A DNA stretch of 64,000 bases from Rhabditoides inermis (lineage: Eukaryota > Nematoda > Chromadorea > Rhabditida > Rhabditidae), in contig CAWZYM010000103.1 of assembly GCA_963966185.1 (NCBI GenBank), positions 47,501 to 111,500 of the forward strand. Reading direction: 5' to 3'. A program made the position numbers and the translations under genes. The notes under the pieces were generated by a model that worked only from the letters and a program-made list of their open reading frames with translations, did no database searches and was not told the DNA's origin. Positions 1 through 9,926 of this stretch are shown here, one piece after another; within the stretch, counting starts at the first letter, position 1; each line of letters begins with the position of its first letter.

Positions 1-437
1 CTGACCTCTGATTCTCTCACTCGCGCACGCTCTCTGCGCGCGCTCTCTTTCTCGTGCGAGCCAGAATGGACAGCCGGCCTGAAATCAAATGGATCGATCG
101 ATGAGGAGAGGGCGAGTGAGAGAGCTCGGCAGTTAAAGAACGTGCGAATAGGGGAGGAGCAGAGCAGTGCGGGTGAAGCTGCTTTGATCTCTGTGCCACA
201 ACCTCCCAATTGAAACAGTAATACTACCATTAACATAATATAATAAGGAAGATAATAAGGAAGGCGCGGGCCGTCTACTAGTCGTCAGCCACCCGCATCC
301 CACCCGCGCCACACCCGCGCCTCACCCGCACTCTTTAGTCATTGTGGCTCAAAATCTAACGTACGTGCGTGCATACATAAATGATTCTAAAAGCAACATT
401 CGAATTCATTTACAAACATTCGCAAAACAAACAGGCA
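1..437. other. Intergenic, no gene seen
   Basis: Simple-sequence-like start rich in CT/GA, then AT-rich sequence with a run of CCACCCGCGCC-like short repeats at about 285-330. No exon with plausible splice borders was seen. Confidence 0.5.
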
Positions 438-502
438 GATATGAAGATCGAACGCGCCTGGTTAGTACCAGTACGCCCTCACCCTACCACTTGAGCTATT
501 CC
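438..502 (-). mobile_element. tRNA-derived SINE head (minus strand)
   Basis: Read on the minus strand the segment begins GGAATAGCTCAAGTGGTAGGG, where TAGCTCAAGTGG fits the RNA polymerase III A box, and ends near CGTTCGATCTTC, a B-box-like sequence at the expected spacing. The 3' side is not followed by a clean tRNA acceptor stem, so a tRNA-derived SINE head or tRNA pseudogene is more likely than a working tRNA. Which amino acid the ancestor carried cannot be told. Confidence 0.45.
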
Positions 503-531
503 ACATCATGATGAAACTTCTTTGAGAATAT

Positions 532-760
532 GGGGTGGCTAGCGCAGTGGATGTGCGCGCAGCTATCATGCGGTCCCGAGTTCAATCCTCTCGGCGGCCA
601 ATGATGTACCGCTAGTCACGGTGGAGTGACGACCACCTTCACAACTTTCGTGAGCCTCTAGTCAGAAATCTGTGACGTCATCCGATCCAAATTCATTGCA
701 TTAATCGATGGACCCCATGTAAGCAGCTTTGTACTCGAGAGCCTTAGGTCAGTCCCCTTA
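532..760 (+). mobile_element. tRNA-derived SINE
   Basis: The first ~70 bases look like a tRNA. TGGCTAGCGCAGTGG matches the A box, GAGTTCAATCC matches the B box at 579-589, and the segment closes with CGGCGGCCA. The sequence then runs on into an unrelated body, as in a SINE. The 3' end is a guess because no poly-A or short tandem tail is visible. Confidence 0.5.
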
Positions 761-1107
761 TTGGCTAGGTCGACGGTTGTAACGTGTGTAGCGCGCGTCA
801 ATGAGCGACCGGCAGGCGCGTGAGCGATTCGACCAAGCTATTTCGAAGGTTTCTAATTTACATACATTCGTTATATAACACAACATTGTTCGGCAACACA
901 TGATCTATCAGTTTCAATAAAGCGGGAATCTTAGAAACTATTTTTTTAATTTCAAACCAGTGAATATTACTATGTAGTATTGTTGTATAAGTTATTTGTA
1001 TTCTCAATCACGACATTCTGACTAGTGAGTTTGTAATATGTATATTTTATTTTCGTAATTCACCAATGTGAAAAAAAATTTCTTCGAAATTTGAGAAAAG
1101 GACATCC
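761..1107. other. AT-rich intergenic DNA, nothing recognised
   Basis: AT-rich sequence between a SINE and a foldback element. No coding exon or structured repeat was seen. Confidence 0.4.
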
Positions 1108-1486
1108 ATTCTCTTTCGAAAAGTACGTAAGTAAAGAGAAGAGGTTTGTCTGGATCTGATTCAACAAAAGCACATGCATAAAATCTCTTTGCAGCTGACT
1201 AATATATCAAAACAAACCTGCTCTTTCAAATCACTCTAAAATGTGTTTTTAAACATTAAAAATATATAATCTGAGGTGACCGTGAAATAGGCCAAATTTT
1301 TATTATAATTCACTGTAAATAAATTGTTATAATGCATAATATTTATGTTCTATTTTCATAAATTCGAAAGAGCAGGTTTGTTTTGATATTTTAGTCAGCT
1401 GCAAAGAGATTTTATGCATGTGCTTTTGTTCAATCAGATCCAGACAAACCTCTTCTCTTTACTTACGTACTTTTCGAAAGAGAATA
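1108..1486. mobile_element. Foldback / MITE-like element
   Basis: Two long inverted arms flank an AT-rich centre. The left arm (1108-1230) runs from ATTCTCTTTCGAAAAGTACG to AAACCTGCTCTTTC. The right arm (1361-1486) is its near-perfect reverse complement, from GAAAGAGCAGGTTT to CGTACTTTTCGAAAGAGAAT. The arms differ by only a few substitutions and indels, which suggests a young insertion. There is no ORF, so it would be non-autonomous. No unambiguous target-site duplication was found. Confidence 0.75.
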
Positions 1487-1676
1487 TCACCTCACTTGGA
1501 TTGGAACACACATGGCTATGATCGATCGATTCACTCGTACACGATTTGACACTTGAAAACAGACAAACAGAAGGAATTACGCTGCATCAGGAGTTCTAGA
1601 CTCGCACAAACCTCAAGCTATTATTTTTTTTTAAACCACAAACGTTCTCAAAATGAAAACCATCATGAAAACTCAC

Positions 1677-1829
1677 GACTCATGAAGGCGGGTGTTGGTC
1701 GCCGCGTCAAAGAGGGTGTCGTACTTGGTCGCCCCGACGATCTCCTTGTGCTTCTTGTTCTTATCGATCTTCTAGCTCTCCGGCTTCTCATCGACGCCAA
1801 GCTCTACCACGTCTTCTTCGGAACCCATT
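1677..1829 (-). pseudogene. Orphan minus-strand exon with an in-frame stop
   Basis: On the minus strand this segment is bordered by a good acceptor (TTGTTTTAG) and a good donor (GTGAGT). Only one frame is nearly open. It starts MGSEEDVVELGVDEKPES, meets a TAG at 1772-1774, then continues KIDKNKKHKEIVGATKYD and on to the donor. The charged, lysine-rich composition and the clean borders suggest a real exon once existed. Neighbouring exons were not found, so it is probably a gene relic. A sequencing error at the TAG would also explain it. The family is not recognised. Confidence 0.35.
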
Positions 1830-1899
1830 CTAAAACAAGTAAGTCAGGACAACAAAAAGAAACAAGAAATGAAAAAAGTGTGATGAAAGAAATGCAATG

Positions 1900-2583
1900 A
1901 AGAGATGATGGCGACTGGCGACTGTTGCGTTAGAACCGCTCGGTCTCTACTCTAGAGAAAGGGAGTATACATCTCATACACGCAGAGGAGGTCACGTAAA
2001 CCCGGCGTGACTTGCGCTTGGATGAAAGAGGATAAAGGAGGATAAATTACTCGATCTCGCCCGTCTTTTCTCACATCAAATCACAAGTGTTCTGATAGTG
2101 CGAATGTCTACCCACGAAAAATGCCTGGATGAATGATTCTGGCTACAGATAACATATTTGTAGGTGTAGTTTTCGTGTTCAGATGAAATGTACTACACGT
2201 ATAACGTTGAAAAGTCTTTGACTGTACAAGATCAGTAAGTATATAAATATAATACCTTTTTACTATGTCAAGTAGTTCCGTATCCAGTAGCCTGTAATGA
2301 AATGAATATTTACACATACTATCTAGACATAAAACACTAACCTCTGATATTTATGAAGCATGATTTGATGTATGCAATGTGAAAGACAACAGATATATTC
2401 ACAAAACTGATCAGAAATGATAAGATTGCGATTGTTATCAAATACAGTATCAAACATGATTATGAATACGATAAGATATGCGAGCGCATACGATTGGAGA
2501 TTGGACATTGGGTCTTTTCTACAATCGGGTCTTTTCTACACTAAACGCTAAATGTACATTGTACATTCATTATATCTAGAAGG
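1900..2583. other. Intergenic, nothing recognised
   Basis: AT-rich sequence with short direct repeats such as CGGGTCTTTTCTACA near 2510-2540. No exon pair with matching phases was found. Confidence 0.4.
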
Positions 2584-2910
2584 GACTCGAATACGCGTCG
2601 CGGGTCGGCCCGCTGATCGCTTGTCACCCAAGTACATAAGATGAACGAGCAGATACAGCGCATGCGCAACTTCCACAAGACCCGGACAAGTGAGTGACGC
2701 CGTCGATTGTCTGACTTTCTGATTTATCGATTGATCGATTGATGTGTGACGTCATAGTGCGGCAGGCTGGCGACTGCCACCGCTGCTCGCTGCGGAGCAT
2801 CCGGCGAAGGAGGGCAGAGATGAATCGGCTGCTGCGAAGGCGGAGGTTGCGCGTGCGAAGGGCCTCGAGACGGAGGGCCACCACTACTCTCTCGAGAGAG
2901 GGAGAGGGAG

Positions 2911-3115
2911 ATGCTGGAGGAGAGACTGGTGGAGAAGCTTTTTGCAGATCAGAACCCGTGTCGTCGTCGTCGTACACGCAGAGGGCCACAGAAGCTCCTG
3001 CGTGATGGTCTGGCATGAGCGTCGCCAAGGTTTATCCACGTAGTACAGGCTATTGGACTGGACATTGTGCAGGCGTGAGATGACGCAGACAGATTCGTGC
3101 AGTGGTGCTTCAAGC
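2911..3115 (+). pseudogene. Decayed paralogue of the 139-residue gene at 3601-4236
   Basis: Fragments align in order with the neighbouring five-exon gene. MLEERLVEKLFADQ matches its start MLEDTHSFAE. SSSSYTQRATEAPA, a TGA (3003-3005), then WSGMSVAK matches NRSTEPPTWWIAMDLSK. After a short intron of similar sequence (CCAAGGTTTATCCACG, ending CATTGTGCAG), DDADRFVQWC matches NDSERFVLQC. The first TGA falls where the relative has TGG, and a second TGA follows the intron. The downstream exons are not found. It therefore looks like an old, disabled tandem duplicate. Basis: alignment by eye within the window. Confidence 0.55.
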
Positions 3116-3600
3116 AGAGCGCGTGTGTGGCGTGGCGCTCGTCCCGCTCGCACACCATCACCCGACTCACTATCGAAAGCCGCAAGAAGACCGGCGGTGT
3201 ATTTCTTTTCAATCCATTCTTTAGTTATGTCTCTCTTGCTGTTTATTGATCGTTTATCGCTGCGTATTCTAAGGCACCATCTCCCAACAAAAGCGGAAGA
3301 AGATCAAAGTTCAAACATCTTCCTAGTAAAACCATCAAACGTACACAACGCACAGTGTACAATGAATGCGACTGGAATGGTCGAATGCGCGCAATCAGCG
3401 CCTCTCCGCCGCTCTCGTCTATGCTAATTCGAGTGGCGCGCAGTGGGGCGTTCGAGCGTGTCTCGCAGACGATTCGACCCTATTTGAATACGTGATATCG
3501 ATAAGAATGGGGCTGACGCAAGATCGACAACCCCCCCCCCCCCCTCGTGTCATTTCTTCTCGAAGTGGCGCGCTGGAAGGTCGAGGCGGAGCGCGCGTCG

Positions 3601-4236
3601 ATGTTGGAGGACACCCACTCCTTCGCAGAACAGTGAGTAAGGGCGGTGTCCCATTGTGTGCTCGTATGTGTTATAGTGGAATTGAACAATGGGGATGGGA
3701 CCATTGCAGCCAGTCGACGTCCGCTACCAATAGGAGCACGGAACCACCCACGTGGTGGATCGCAATGGACCTGTCCAAGGTATATACACGTAAAACTGGC
3801 TATGGGACTTGACATTGTTCAGTTGACGAACGACAGTGAGAGGTTTGTGTTGCAATGCCTCCAGACAATCGACTGGTCTTCGTGGGTAACTGTTGATGAC
3901 ATGATGAGCACGTGCGCAATTCCACACAGCATTCTGTTCAACAACAGGTGCAGGACCAAGAAGAACTCTCAAGAGTGAGTTGCGAGTGAATGTTGATGTT
4001 TTGAATTTGCATTCATCCTATTTAGGCATGTTCGCAGGGTCATTCGGGATGCCGCCGTGGATCTGAGCATGAACGATGTGCTCCAGAGAGACAAGATCCT
4101 CGCGCGCAAAGGCAACCAGGAGCGTTGGGTGGTGCGTGCTTATACTCTCATCTCCTGTTCTCACCGAATCGTTCAGAACACGTTCAGGATGAGCGGTCGC
4201 CGGTTTAACGACAAGTGTGAAGTTGAGGCAGAGTGA
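3601..4236 (+). CDS. Unrecognised five-exon gene, 139 residues
   Basis: Proposed exons are 3601-3632, 3710-3779, 3823-3974, 4026-4131 and 4177-4236, with GT/AG borders and matching phases (2, 0, 2, 0). Together they give 139 residues. The product begins MLEDTHSFAE, contains PPTWWIAMDLSK, then ERFVLQCLQTIDWSSWVTVDD, a basic middle (FNNRCRTKKNSQEHVRRVIRD) and ends RRFNDKCEVEAE. No signal peptide, membrane segment or known motif is seen, and I do not recognise the family. The third exon could be read through a short upstream intron, so the exon 2-3 junction is the weakest. A second copy at 31.6 kb keeps the same exon borders but has a stop, and a decayed relative lies just upstream. An exon further 5' cannot be excluded. 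Confidence 0.55.
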
Positions 4237-4256
4237 AGATTCCAAGAAGTCAAAGA

Positions 4257-4310
4257 ACTCATGACTTCTTAACTTATGACTTCTTAACTTATGACCTCTT
4301 AACTTATGGA
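4257..4310. repeat. Three-copy 17-bp minisatellite
   Basis: Three tandem copies of a unit like ATGACTTCTTAACTT just downstream of the 139-residue gene. The same three copies recur at about 32259-32312 in the duplicated segment. Confidence 0.8.
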
Positions 4311-4732
4311 CGTAAACTTGCATTGTGTTTTTCCGGAATAAAATTATTAGATTTATTTGGATCAAAGGTTCATGATAAACACCACATGAAAAACATCTTG
4401 GACATCAAAGTTCCGACCAAAGAGACTATGAATAAACATGCAAGGAACTGGTACGCGGTGTACTGTATCGCCAGTTTTCATGAATTTTTTCATTAACCAA
4501 CTTTCAAATCCACATACATCGGGTTCGATACAAATGTATTTACAAGAGCTTCGAACAAAATAAACGTATTCAGCATAAACAACTGTGCGGAAAGGCAAAA
4601 TATCAACTTGAGGAGTAATGAGACCAAGGTCATAGTCATAGATCAAAACACCAGGTAAAACTGCACTCGAAGATACCGCGTAAGACCAAGTGAACATGGC
4701 AACAAAGTGGGCGGGACAGGAAAGGGCGGAGC

Positions 4733-5891
4733 CTAGCATACAGTGGTGTTCCATCCACACATCAGACAGTCGAGGCGCAGCTTCGGCTGCTGGTTGTTGA
4801 GGATACCCGGCACAGCGGGGCACCTAAAGTAGGGATCTCTCTCTCTTTCTCTCTCTCTCTCCACTCACCCCTCCGTGTGCTGTTGGAATGCCGCCTGCAA
4901 CATCTCGTGCAATTCGTCCTGCGACGGCCGCGTCTCCCCGGTGAACGCGTGCTCAAAGCCACAGCCCTGAAATGATACAATGAGGCTCCGCCCCTCTCGC
5001 CCCGCCCACTCTCACCTCGCAGCGCACTCCCATTCCGTTCATCCACTGCACATTGGCCTTCTTGCAGGCGGGACATAGAATGGGGGGAGAGAAGAGGTCG
5101 TCGTAGGTCTCTGCCTCGTGCGAGTGAAACAGGAGGTACTCGGCCACGTCTGAAACACAACCTCTCACATGAGTCACACAGCCATGTTCCAGTCAGAAGA
5201 CTGCTTCTTTTCGTGCAAGTTTGTAAATCCTTCTCTCTTGTTTCTCTGTATCATAGTAGATGTCTTATATCAACGGTCCCGTCTGCCGCCCCCCCCCCCT
5301 GGGGGTGAAGCATCCCTTGCTGCTTTCCAACAGTGACTCCCCATTTGACTTTGTTTTGTTGTATCATCCTTTTCCCTTTTTCACGTGTTATCATGCAACT
5401 GTATAATTTTTTTTCTCTTTTTCTCCTCTCCCTTGTCCTATTACGAGAGTACTCCCTTTATTTCTCCCTTCTCTCCTTTCTCTCTCTCCCCCTCTCTCCT
5501 CTCTCTTTCTCCCCCTCTCTCCTCACCCTGTGCATTGAGCTCCTCGATCATCTCCGTCTCTAGTCTGGCCAGCTCGTCAGGGTCGGCGACCGGACCCATC
5601 TCTGCCATCACCTCCTTCACCACCGCCGCCATGCGACGCCGCGCGGCGATCGCGTCCTCTCGCGCGGCGCCGCGACGCGACAACAGACGGGACGCGCACC
5701 CCTGAAACCATTCGCTACTCACCAACAGCTCAGAAAGAATCTTAAGAGAGGATATGACGCCAACAAATGGATACTAGACCCCTTCTCTCCCTCTCACCTT
5801 CCTTCCCTCTCACCTTCCTCATCCGCTCCCTCCAGTCTCCTCCTCCTCCTCGTCCATTCTTGTACTGATGCAGGCGGTTCACCGTCTTCAT
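4733..5891 (-). CDS. RPAIN: RPA-interacting protein (RPAIN/RIP) homologue
   Basis: RPAIN escorts the single-strand DNA binding complex RPA into the nucleus. Five minus-strand exons (5814-5891, 5527-5701, 5016-5149, 4869-4966, 4733-4823) join in phase to give 191 residues, close to the roughly 220 of vertebrate RPAIN. The N-terminus has the basic helix DWRERMRKGCASRLLSRRG, resembling the family's ERMR...RLL region. The middle is acidic and helical (DELARLETEMIEELNAQ). The C-terminal zinc-binding region has CPAC at about residue 117, CEGCG at about 132 and, in the last exon, CPAVPGIL then DCLMCGWNTTVC, the family's closing C-x-x-C-x-x-W pattern. The start is the first Met of exon 1. A non-coding 5' exon is possible. 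A deleted remnant of the last exon occurs at 32.7 kb. Basis: exon reading seen directly; the name comes from recall of the family pattern. Confidence 0.85.
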
Positions 5892-6130
5892 TCTCTTTCA
5901 ATTACTGAACACATAGAACATAGATACAACAAATCACAACTCAATGTAACAGATATCAACACCGACACTCAACGGTTCCCATTTCTCAATCACATCCAAC
6001 AAGTACACAAAATACTTTATTACACCACACTTCACAAAACCAACTTCGAGTTACATCAAGATATCATAAACATACTGCATAACATACTCAATACTATACA
6101 CTCGTAGAAAACTTCACCTCTCCCTTTCTT
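5892..6130. other. Short intergenic spacer
   Basis: AT- and CA-rich DNA between RPAIN and the Q/P-rich gene, both on the minus strand. It would hold the RPAIN promoter if no further 5' exon exists. No motif stands out. Confidence 0.4.
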
Positions 6131-6700
6131 CTACCGGCCCCATCCGGCCCCGCCATACCCACCCTGTCCATACTGCACATAGCCCGCCCCGCCAATCGGT
6201 CTGCCGTACTGGTCAAACTGCTGCGGCTGTGGCTGGGGCTGCATGTACTGCTGCTGGGGGTACACGCCGGGCGCGTATTGCATCATGGGCTGTGCCGGCG
6301 CGCCCCATCCCATCTGCATGCCCGGCTGCACTGCCACCGCCGCCACCTGGGTCTGTGCCGGCACTGCGGTCGCCGACGGCTGAGCCAGGGGCTGCGGCTG
6401 CTGTTGCTGTTGCTGCGCGAGTCGCTGATTCACGGCACTCGGCGTATCCCTAGCCGACACTCCCTGCAACCTCATCCATACACAACATCAACACCAATAG
6501 CATCCATACTAACCGCGATGGAGGTGGGCGTGGAGACGACAGGCTGCATCTGAGGTTGCGACGCGGGTGTCTGCTGCTGAGCGGCAGGCTGGGCGGTGGT
6601 CGAATAGCCGTTCGGCTGGTAGTATCCCTGCGGCGGGAACTGACGCTGCAGCTGAATCTGCTGCGGCTGGTAGCCAGTCGGGCATTTTGATGCGATATTC
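6131..6700 (-). CDS. 3' part of a Gln/Pro/Tyr-rich protein gene
   Basis: Two minus-strand exons join in phase: about 6700-6514 and 6463-6131 (donor GTTAGT, acceptor GTTGCAG). The product has a low-complexity stretch (GYQPQQIQLQRQFPPQGYY), then TPTSIAGVSARDTPSAVNQR, polyglutamine and a Gly/Gln/Tyr-rich tail ending QGGYGGAGWGR before the stop. The composition is that of a prion-like disordered tail, as found in many RNA-binding and vesicle-coat proteins, but no folded domain is visible, so I give no name. The frame closes upstream of about 6700, where a LINE fragment follows. The 5' exons may have been displaced by that insertion, so the gene may be incomplete. Confidence 0.55.
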
Positions 6701-6807
6701 TCGCCTCAGGGTGCCCCTCCGACAGGTGCCGTGCTCCCGCAACACACACATCAACTCACGTCCATTCAAATATCATATGCAGAAAGACATAAAACCATTC
6801 AACGATT

Positions 6808-7378
6808 AGCATCAAAAACTAATACCAGTCCCGATGGCATCGCTCACACTTTTCTGAAGAACACGGTAGATACTATTAGTGTCCCACTTTCGATTCTTTT
6901 TTTCAATGTCCACATCGGTCTGCGCAGTCCCCCGAATCTGGAGACTGGCGTATATCAAGCCATTGTTCAAAAAGGGATCTCGTGATAACATCTCTAATTA
7001 CCGCCCTATTAGTCTTACCAGCAGTGTTGCCAAAGTCCTTGAGCGCATTTTTGTTAAACAATTGACTTCATTCCTCGAATCAAATAACCTTATCTCATCT
7101 AAGCAGTTTGGTTTTTGCAAGAATCGTTCGACAGGCGCTCAACTCATTCAGTGCTATAGTCATTGGTTGAAACATGTTTCTAACGGTTTTGTGATTGATT
7201 GCATATACATCGATTTTAAGAAAGCTTTCGACACTATAAACCATTCTCTTTTATTTAATAAGTTGCATTCGCTCGTTGTAAGAGGAAATGTATTGGGGTG
7301 GATTCGTAGCTTCCTGTCCGACCGTTGCCAACAGGTGATGGTTGGAGAGGAACTTTCCGCACCAAGACTCGTCGACTC
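6808..7378 (+). mobile_element. Non-LTR retrotransposon (LINE) reverse transcriptase fragment
   Basis: Translated pieces give the classical non-LTR reverse transcriptase series: KTNTSPDGIAHTFLKN, then after a frameshift near 6915 WRLAYIKPLFKKGSRDNISN, YRPISLTSSVAKVLERIF, KQFGFCKNRSTGAQLIQC, YIDFKKAFDTINHSLLFNKL, and GWIRSFLSDRCQQVMV. It stops just before the position of the expected GVPQGS motif and catalytic YADD box, so it is dead. The motif style fits the Jockey/CR1/RTE group. The 3' edge runs directly into RGP1 exon 1 sequence at about 7378. Confidence 0.9.
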
Positions 7379-7463
7379 GAGGTTCGAGCGGTGTTGGACC
7401 GACCGGTCGCCATCTACCTCACCGGAGAGACGATCACTGTGACGGTAGGGAGACTGAGCAAAA

Positions 7464-7620
7464 AGTGGCAGGGCTGCCGCACGAACACGGTGTTCCTGCG
7501 GCGAGAGTGTGTTGATCGCGCCAGAGTCAGGTCATCATAGAAATAACCTACACCAATCAAAACTGTTGGCCCGCCCCTTTTTTGGCAGGAATTCAGTGTT
7601 CCTGCCGCAGCTCTGCCACT
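7464..7620. mobile_element. 157-bp MITE in RGP1 copy 1 intron 1
   Basis: Terminal inverted repeats of about 25 bases (left AGTGGCAGGGCTGCCGCACG..., right ending ...CTGCCGCAGCTCTGCCACT) match at about 22 of 25 positions. The insert is absent from the same intron in RGP1 copies 2 and 3, which hold only a GA-rich tract there. No ORF. Confidence 0.65.
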
Positions 7621-7879
7621 ATTCTCCTGGGCGAAGGAGAGGGTCCTCGATGCAGGTGACGGTGCGCAACGTGGCTTCCGGTCGGGCGGGTCGCGAGTGC
7701 CTCGCGTGGGGCAGTGTGCAGCTGACGAGCGAGCGACTGTGGGGCAAGGCGGCCGAGAAGATGCGCAGACAGCCCGCCACCACTGCCATTGCCAGGTTCG
7801 TAGCGCATCATTGTTGACAACTTGTTCAAATTGTGGTCATTCTCTTCGAAACACTTCTAAATCTCACCAGTCCCGAACA

Positions 7880-9095
7880 CTTCGGAATGTCGTGTCATCC
7901 TTTCGAAACTCCTTTCGAAGAGCATGGAAAGTTTGCGGTTTCAGGCAGTCTGCCATTGCCAAGTTGGATCCATGGAATTGGCATTTCAACCTTCGAGATG
8001 CAAACTGAATGTTTGGCTATTTGAAAATGTACGCGAAATGAAACCTTATATAGCCGTTTTGTTTTGCGACACAGTCGGCTGATTTCCACCACATTCACAA
8101 TCGACCCCATGTTAACAAACTTTTATCTCGCCCGAACAAATCAAAGATAGTCAGAAGCATTGTTCTGGGGTCGGGGGAATAACCGGGGTAGGCACGCGCC
8201 CGCGCGCTGGCAGAGAAATGAGAGGAAGGAAAGGTATCAGTCAAAGGTAGTAATGAGCAATGAAGGCGTATCCTACGAAGCCGGCTCCTAACATCAGAAG
8301 GAACGCGACCTTGTACATGAACTGGCGGTCAGCCACGTTGCGCTCGTGCTTCATCTCCACGAGCTTCAGCTGGTGCTTCTCGGTACGCTCCTCCCTGAAT
8401 CATAGCAACATGAAGTTTTAATTTACAGCTGACACCACACACAACCCTTGGCCAGACGCCCAGCACGAGAATGGTGGGCACGCGACGCAGACTGACGACT
8501 ATCCGTGCTCTCGCGCGGACGTGGGCTCTGGAGCACAAGCCGCCACGCAACGACATGCGCCGACAGCGGGCGTGTATCCTGGACGCGATCGAGCAACACC
8601 AGAGGAGGCTGGAGAGCACTGTCACAGCGTGAACGACTACCTTGCCACTATGGCTCCCTACCAGAAGTCGTCCACCAAGTACACTTTTTGTTTTGTACAT
8701 ATTTGCAGTTTTTCAAACATTTTCATGCACATTTTGTTATAGTTTATGTTGTATAGAGATATTTTGGTCGCGTACGAGTATGTTTTTTTCCGGAATCGTG
8801 AATAAATTTGCCTTTTAATGATATGTAATATGTGACCATTCTGCAAAATTTCATTTTTCATGAAACTAGAATTTTGCAATTTTAAAATGTGAAAATCAAG
8901 TATCTGGTGAGAACTGAACTGACTCATAGGACGAGTCACGCGTCCGGCTGTATAACTGCCCCGGTCGAGTCTCGGTCGTAAACGACTCCCTCCCCCCTTA
9001 TACCAATTGGAGTGTGTCCGCGTGGTGAATCATTTGTGATCGCCTGTTTTCAGTTGAGCTTTCACTTTTATGTTGTTGTAAGTTGTTTTTTTTTG
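7880..9095. other. Foreign insert replacing RGP1 exons 3-6
   Basis: Sequence with no counterpart in RGP1 copies 2 and 3. It carries a minus-strand terminal exon with a membrane segment (separate entry), an open plus-strand stretch at 8471-8632, and AT-rich filler at 8690-8900. It joins RGP1 sequence near 7880 and 9096. Confidence 0.7.
8241..8394 (-). CDS. Terminal exon of a small tail-anchored-type membrane protein
   Basis: A minus-strand exon with a good acceptor (ATGATTCAG) encodes 50 residues then a stop. It has a charged helix EERTEKHQLKLVEMKHERN, then a single hydrophobic span MYKVAFLLMLGAGFVGYAFI and the short tail AHYYL. A coiled-coil-like stretch followed by a C-terminal membrane anchor suggests a tail-anchored or organelle-membrane protein. 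Upstream exons should lie at higher coordinates, but I could not find one with the right phase, so this may be a displaced gene fragment. Family not recognised. Confidence 0.45.
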
Positions 9096-9926
9096 TCGGC
9101 GGTGGATCAGATCACGGCTCCCAGAAGGCCGCATTCCGTGGCGATGACCAATGCAGCCGGCAAGGTCACCCAGCTCACACTCTACAAGAAGGCGTTCCGG
9201 CTGGGAGAGGAGGTGGGGTGGGCTGGGAGTTGATGACGTCATCTGAGTATCATGTTCACTTGGAATCGCGAATCGCAAACATGACCTTTTGTTGGTGCCG
9301 AATGGAGGTGCAGGTTCACTAGTGGGGTTCTTGCATTCCCATACACTTTTCATATAAGTATGCGTAGCTTTTGTGATTGCAGGTGATCGGCCGACTGCAG
9401 TTCACGGACGCGTGTGTTCGAGTGGCCCAGCTGGCAGTGTGGCTGGAGACAGTGGAGAGGGTGGTGGAGGAGGGGGAGGAGGGAGGGCGCGAGGGCATCC
9501 ACGAGGGAGAGCAGAGCGTCGTCGTGAGTGCCTCCCCTCTCCATCCGCACCTTCTATCTATCTCTGTAGGTGCACGATCGGTGGCAGTCTGTGTCCGCGT
9601 GCGCCAAAGAGGACCACTTCCGACTCACTCTGCCCATGCACGCCCCGCCCACCTTCCACACCGAGTCGGGTCCGTTCTCTCTCTCTCTCCCCTCTCACCC
9701 CTCTCTCTCCCTTGCAGTCTCCGTCCGCTGGCGTGTCCGCTTCGAGTTTGTCACCTGCGTGCCACCCAGTGTGACTGATGAGGGCGGAGTGTCGACTGCT
9801 CCCCTGTCGGTGCCAGTGGAGACTCTCCATTGGAAGTGTGACGTGTTCGTCCTTCCCTGCTCTCCCGAGAATGCCGCGCTCACTGAGTGCGGACAGTTTC
9901 CCGGTGAGGCGAGCATACTCATTTAG

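Larger units (their letters stand above)
7379..9926 (+). pseudogene. RGP1: RGP1 copy 1, broken
   Basis: Compared with the intact copies at 17.9 and 28.0 kb, exon 1 (to 7444) lacks its ATG and first codons, because the LINE fragment joins directly to the codon for residue 4. Exon 2 (7656-7795) is intact. Exons 3-6 are missing and about 1.2 kb of unrelated DNA lies in their place. Exon 7 restarts part-way at about 9096. Exons 8-10 then follow to the stop at 9924-9926, still with good splice sites. The intron after exon 1 carries a small MITE. A full protein cannot be made; a truncated C-terminal Rgp1 domain could be only if transcribed from within. Confidence 0.85.

Noticed and set aside
432..602. 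Functional tRNA genes
   Set aside because: The A and B boxes are present, but I could not form a full acceptor and anticodon stem in either segment, and the plus-strand one continues into a SINE-like body.
7325..7817. Frames reading across the LINE-RGP1 join
   Set aside because: They are shadow frames of RGP1 exons 1-2 and of the MITE. The true RGP1 frame is different.
8471..8632. Plus-strand open stretch of 53 codons starting MVGTRRRLTT, with a helical EHQRRLEST-type end
   Set aside because: The codon pattern is suggestive, but no matching upstream or downstream exon was found. It lies in the foreign insert and overlaps no recognised family, so it is not called as a gene.
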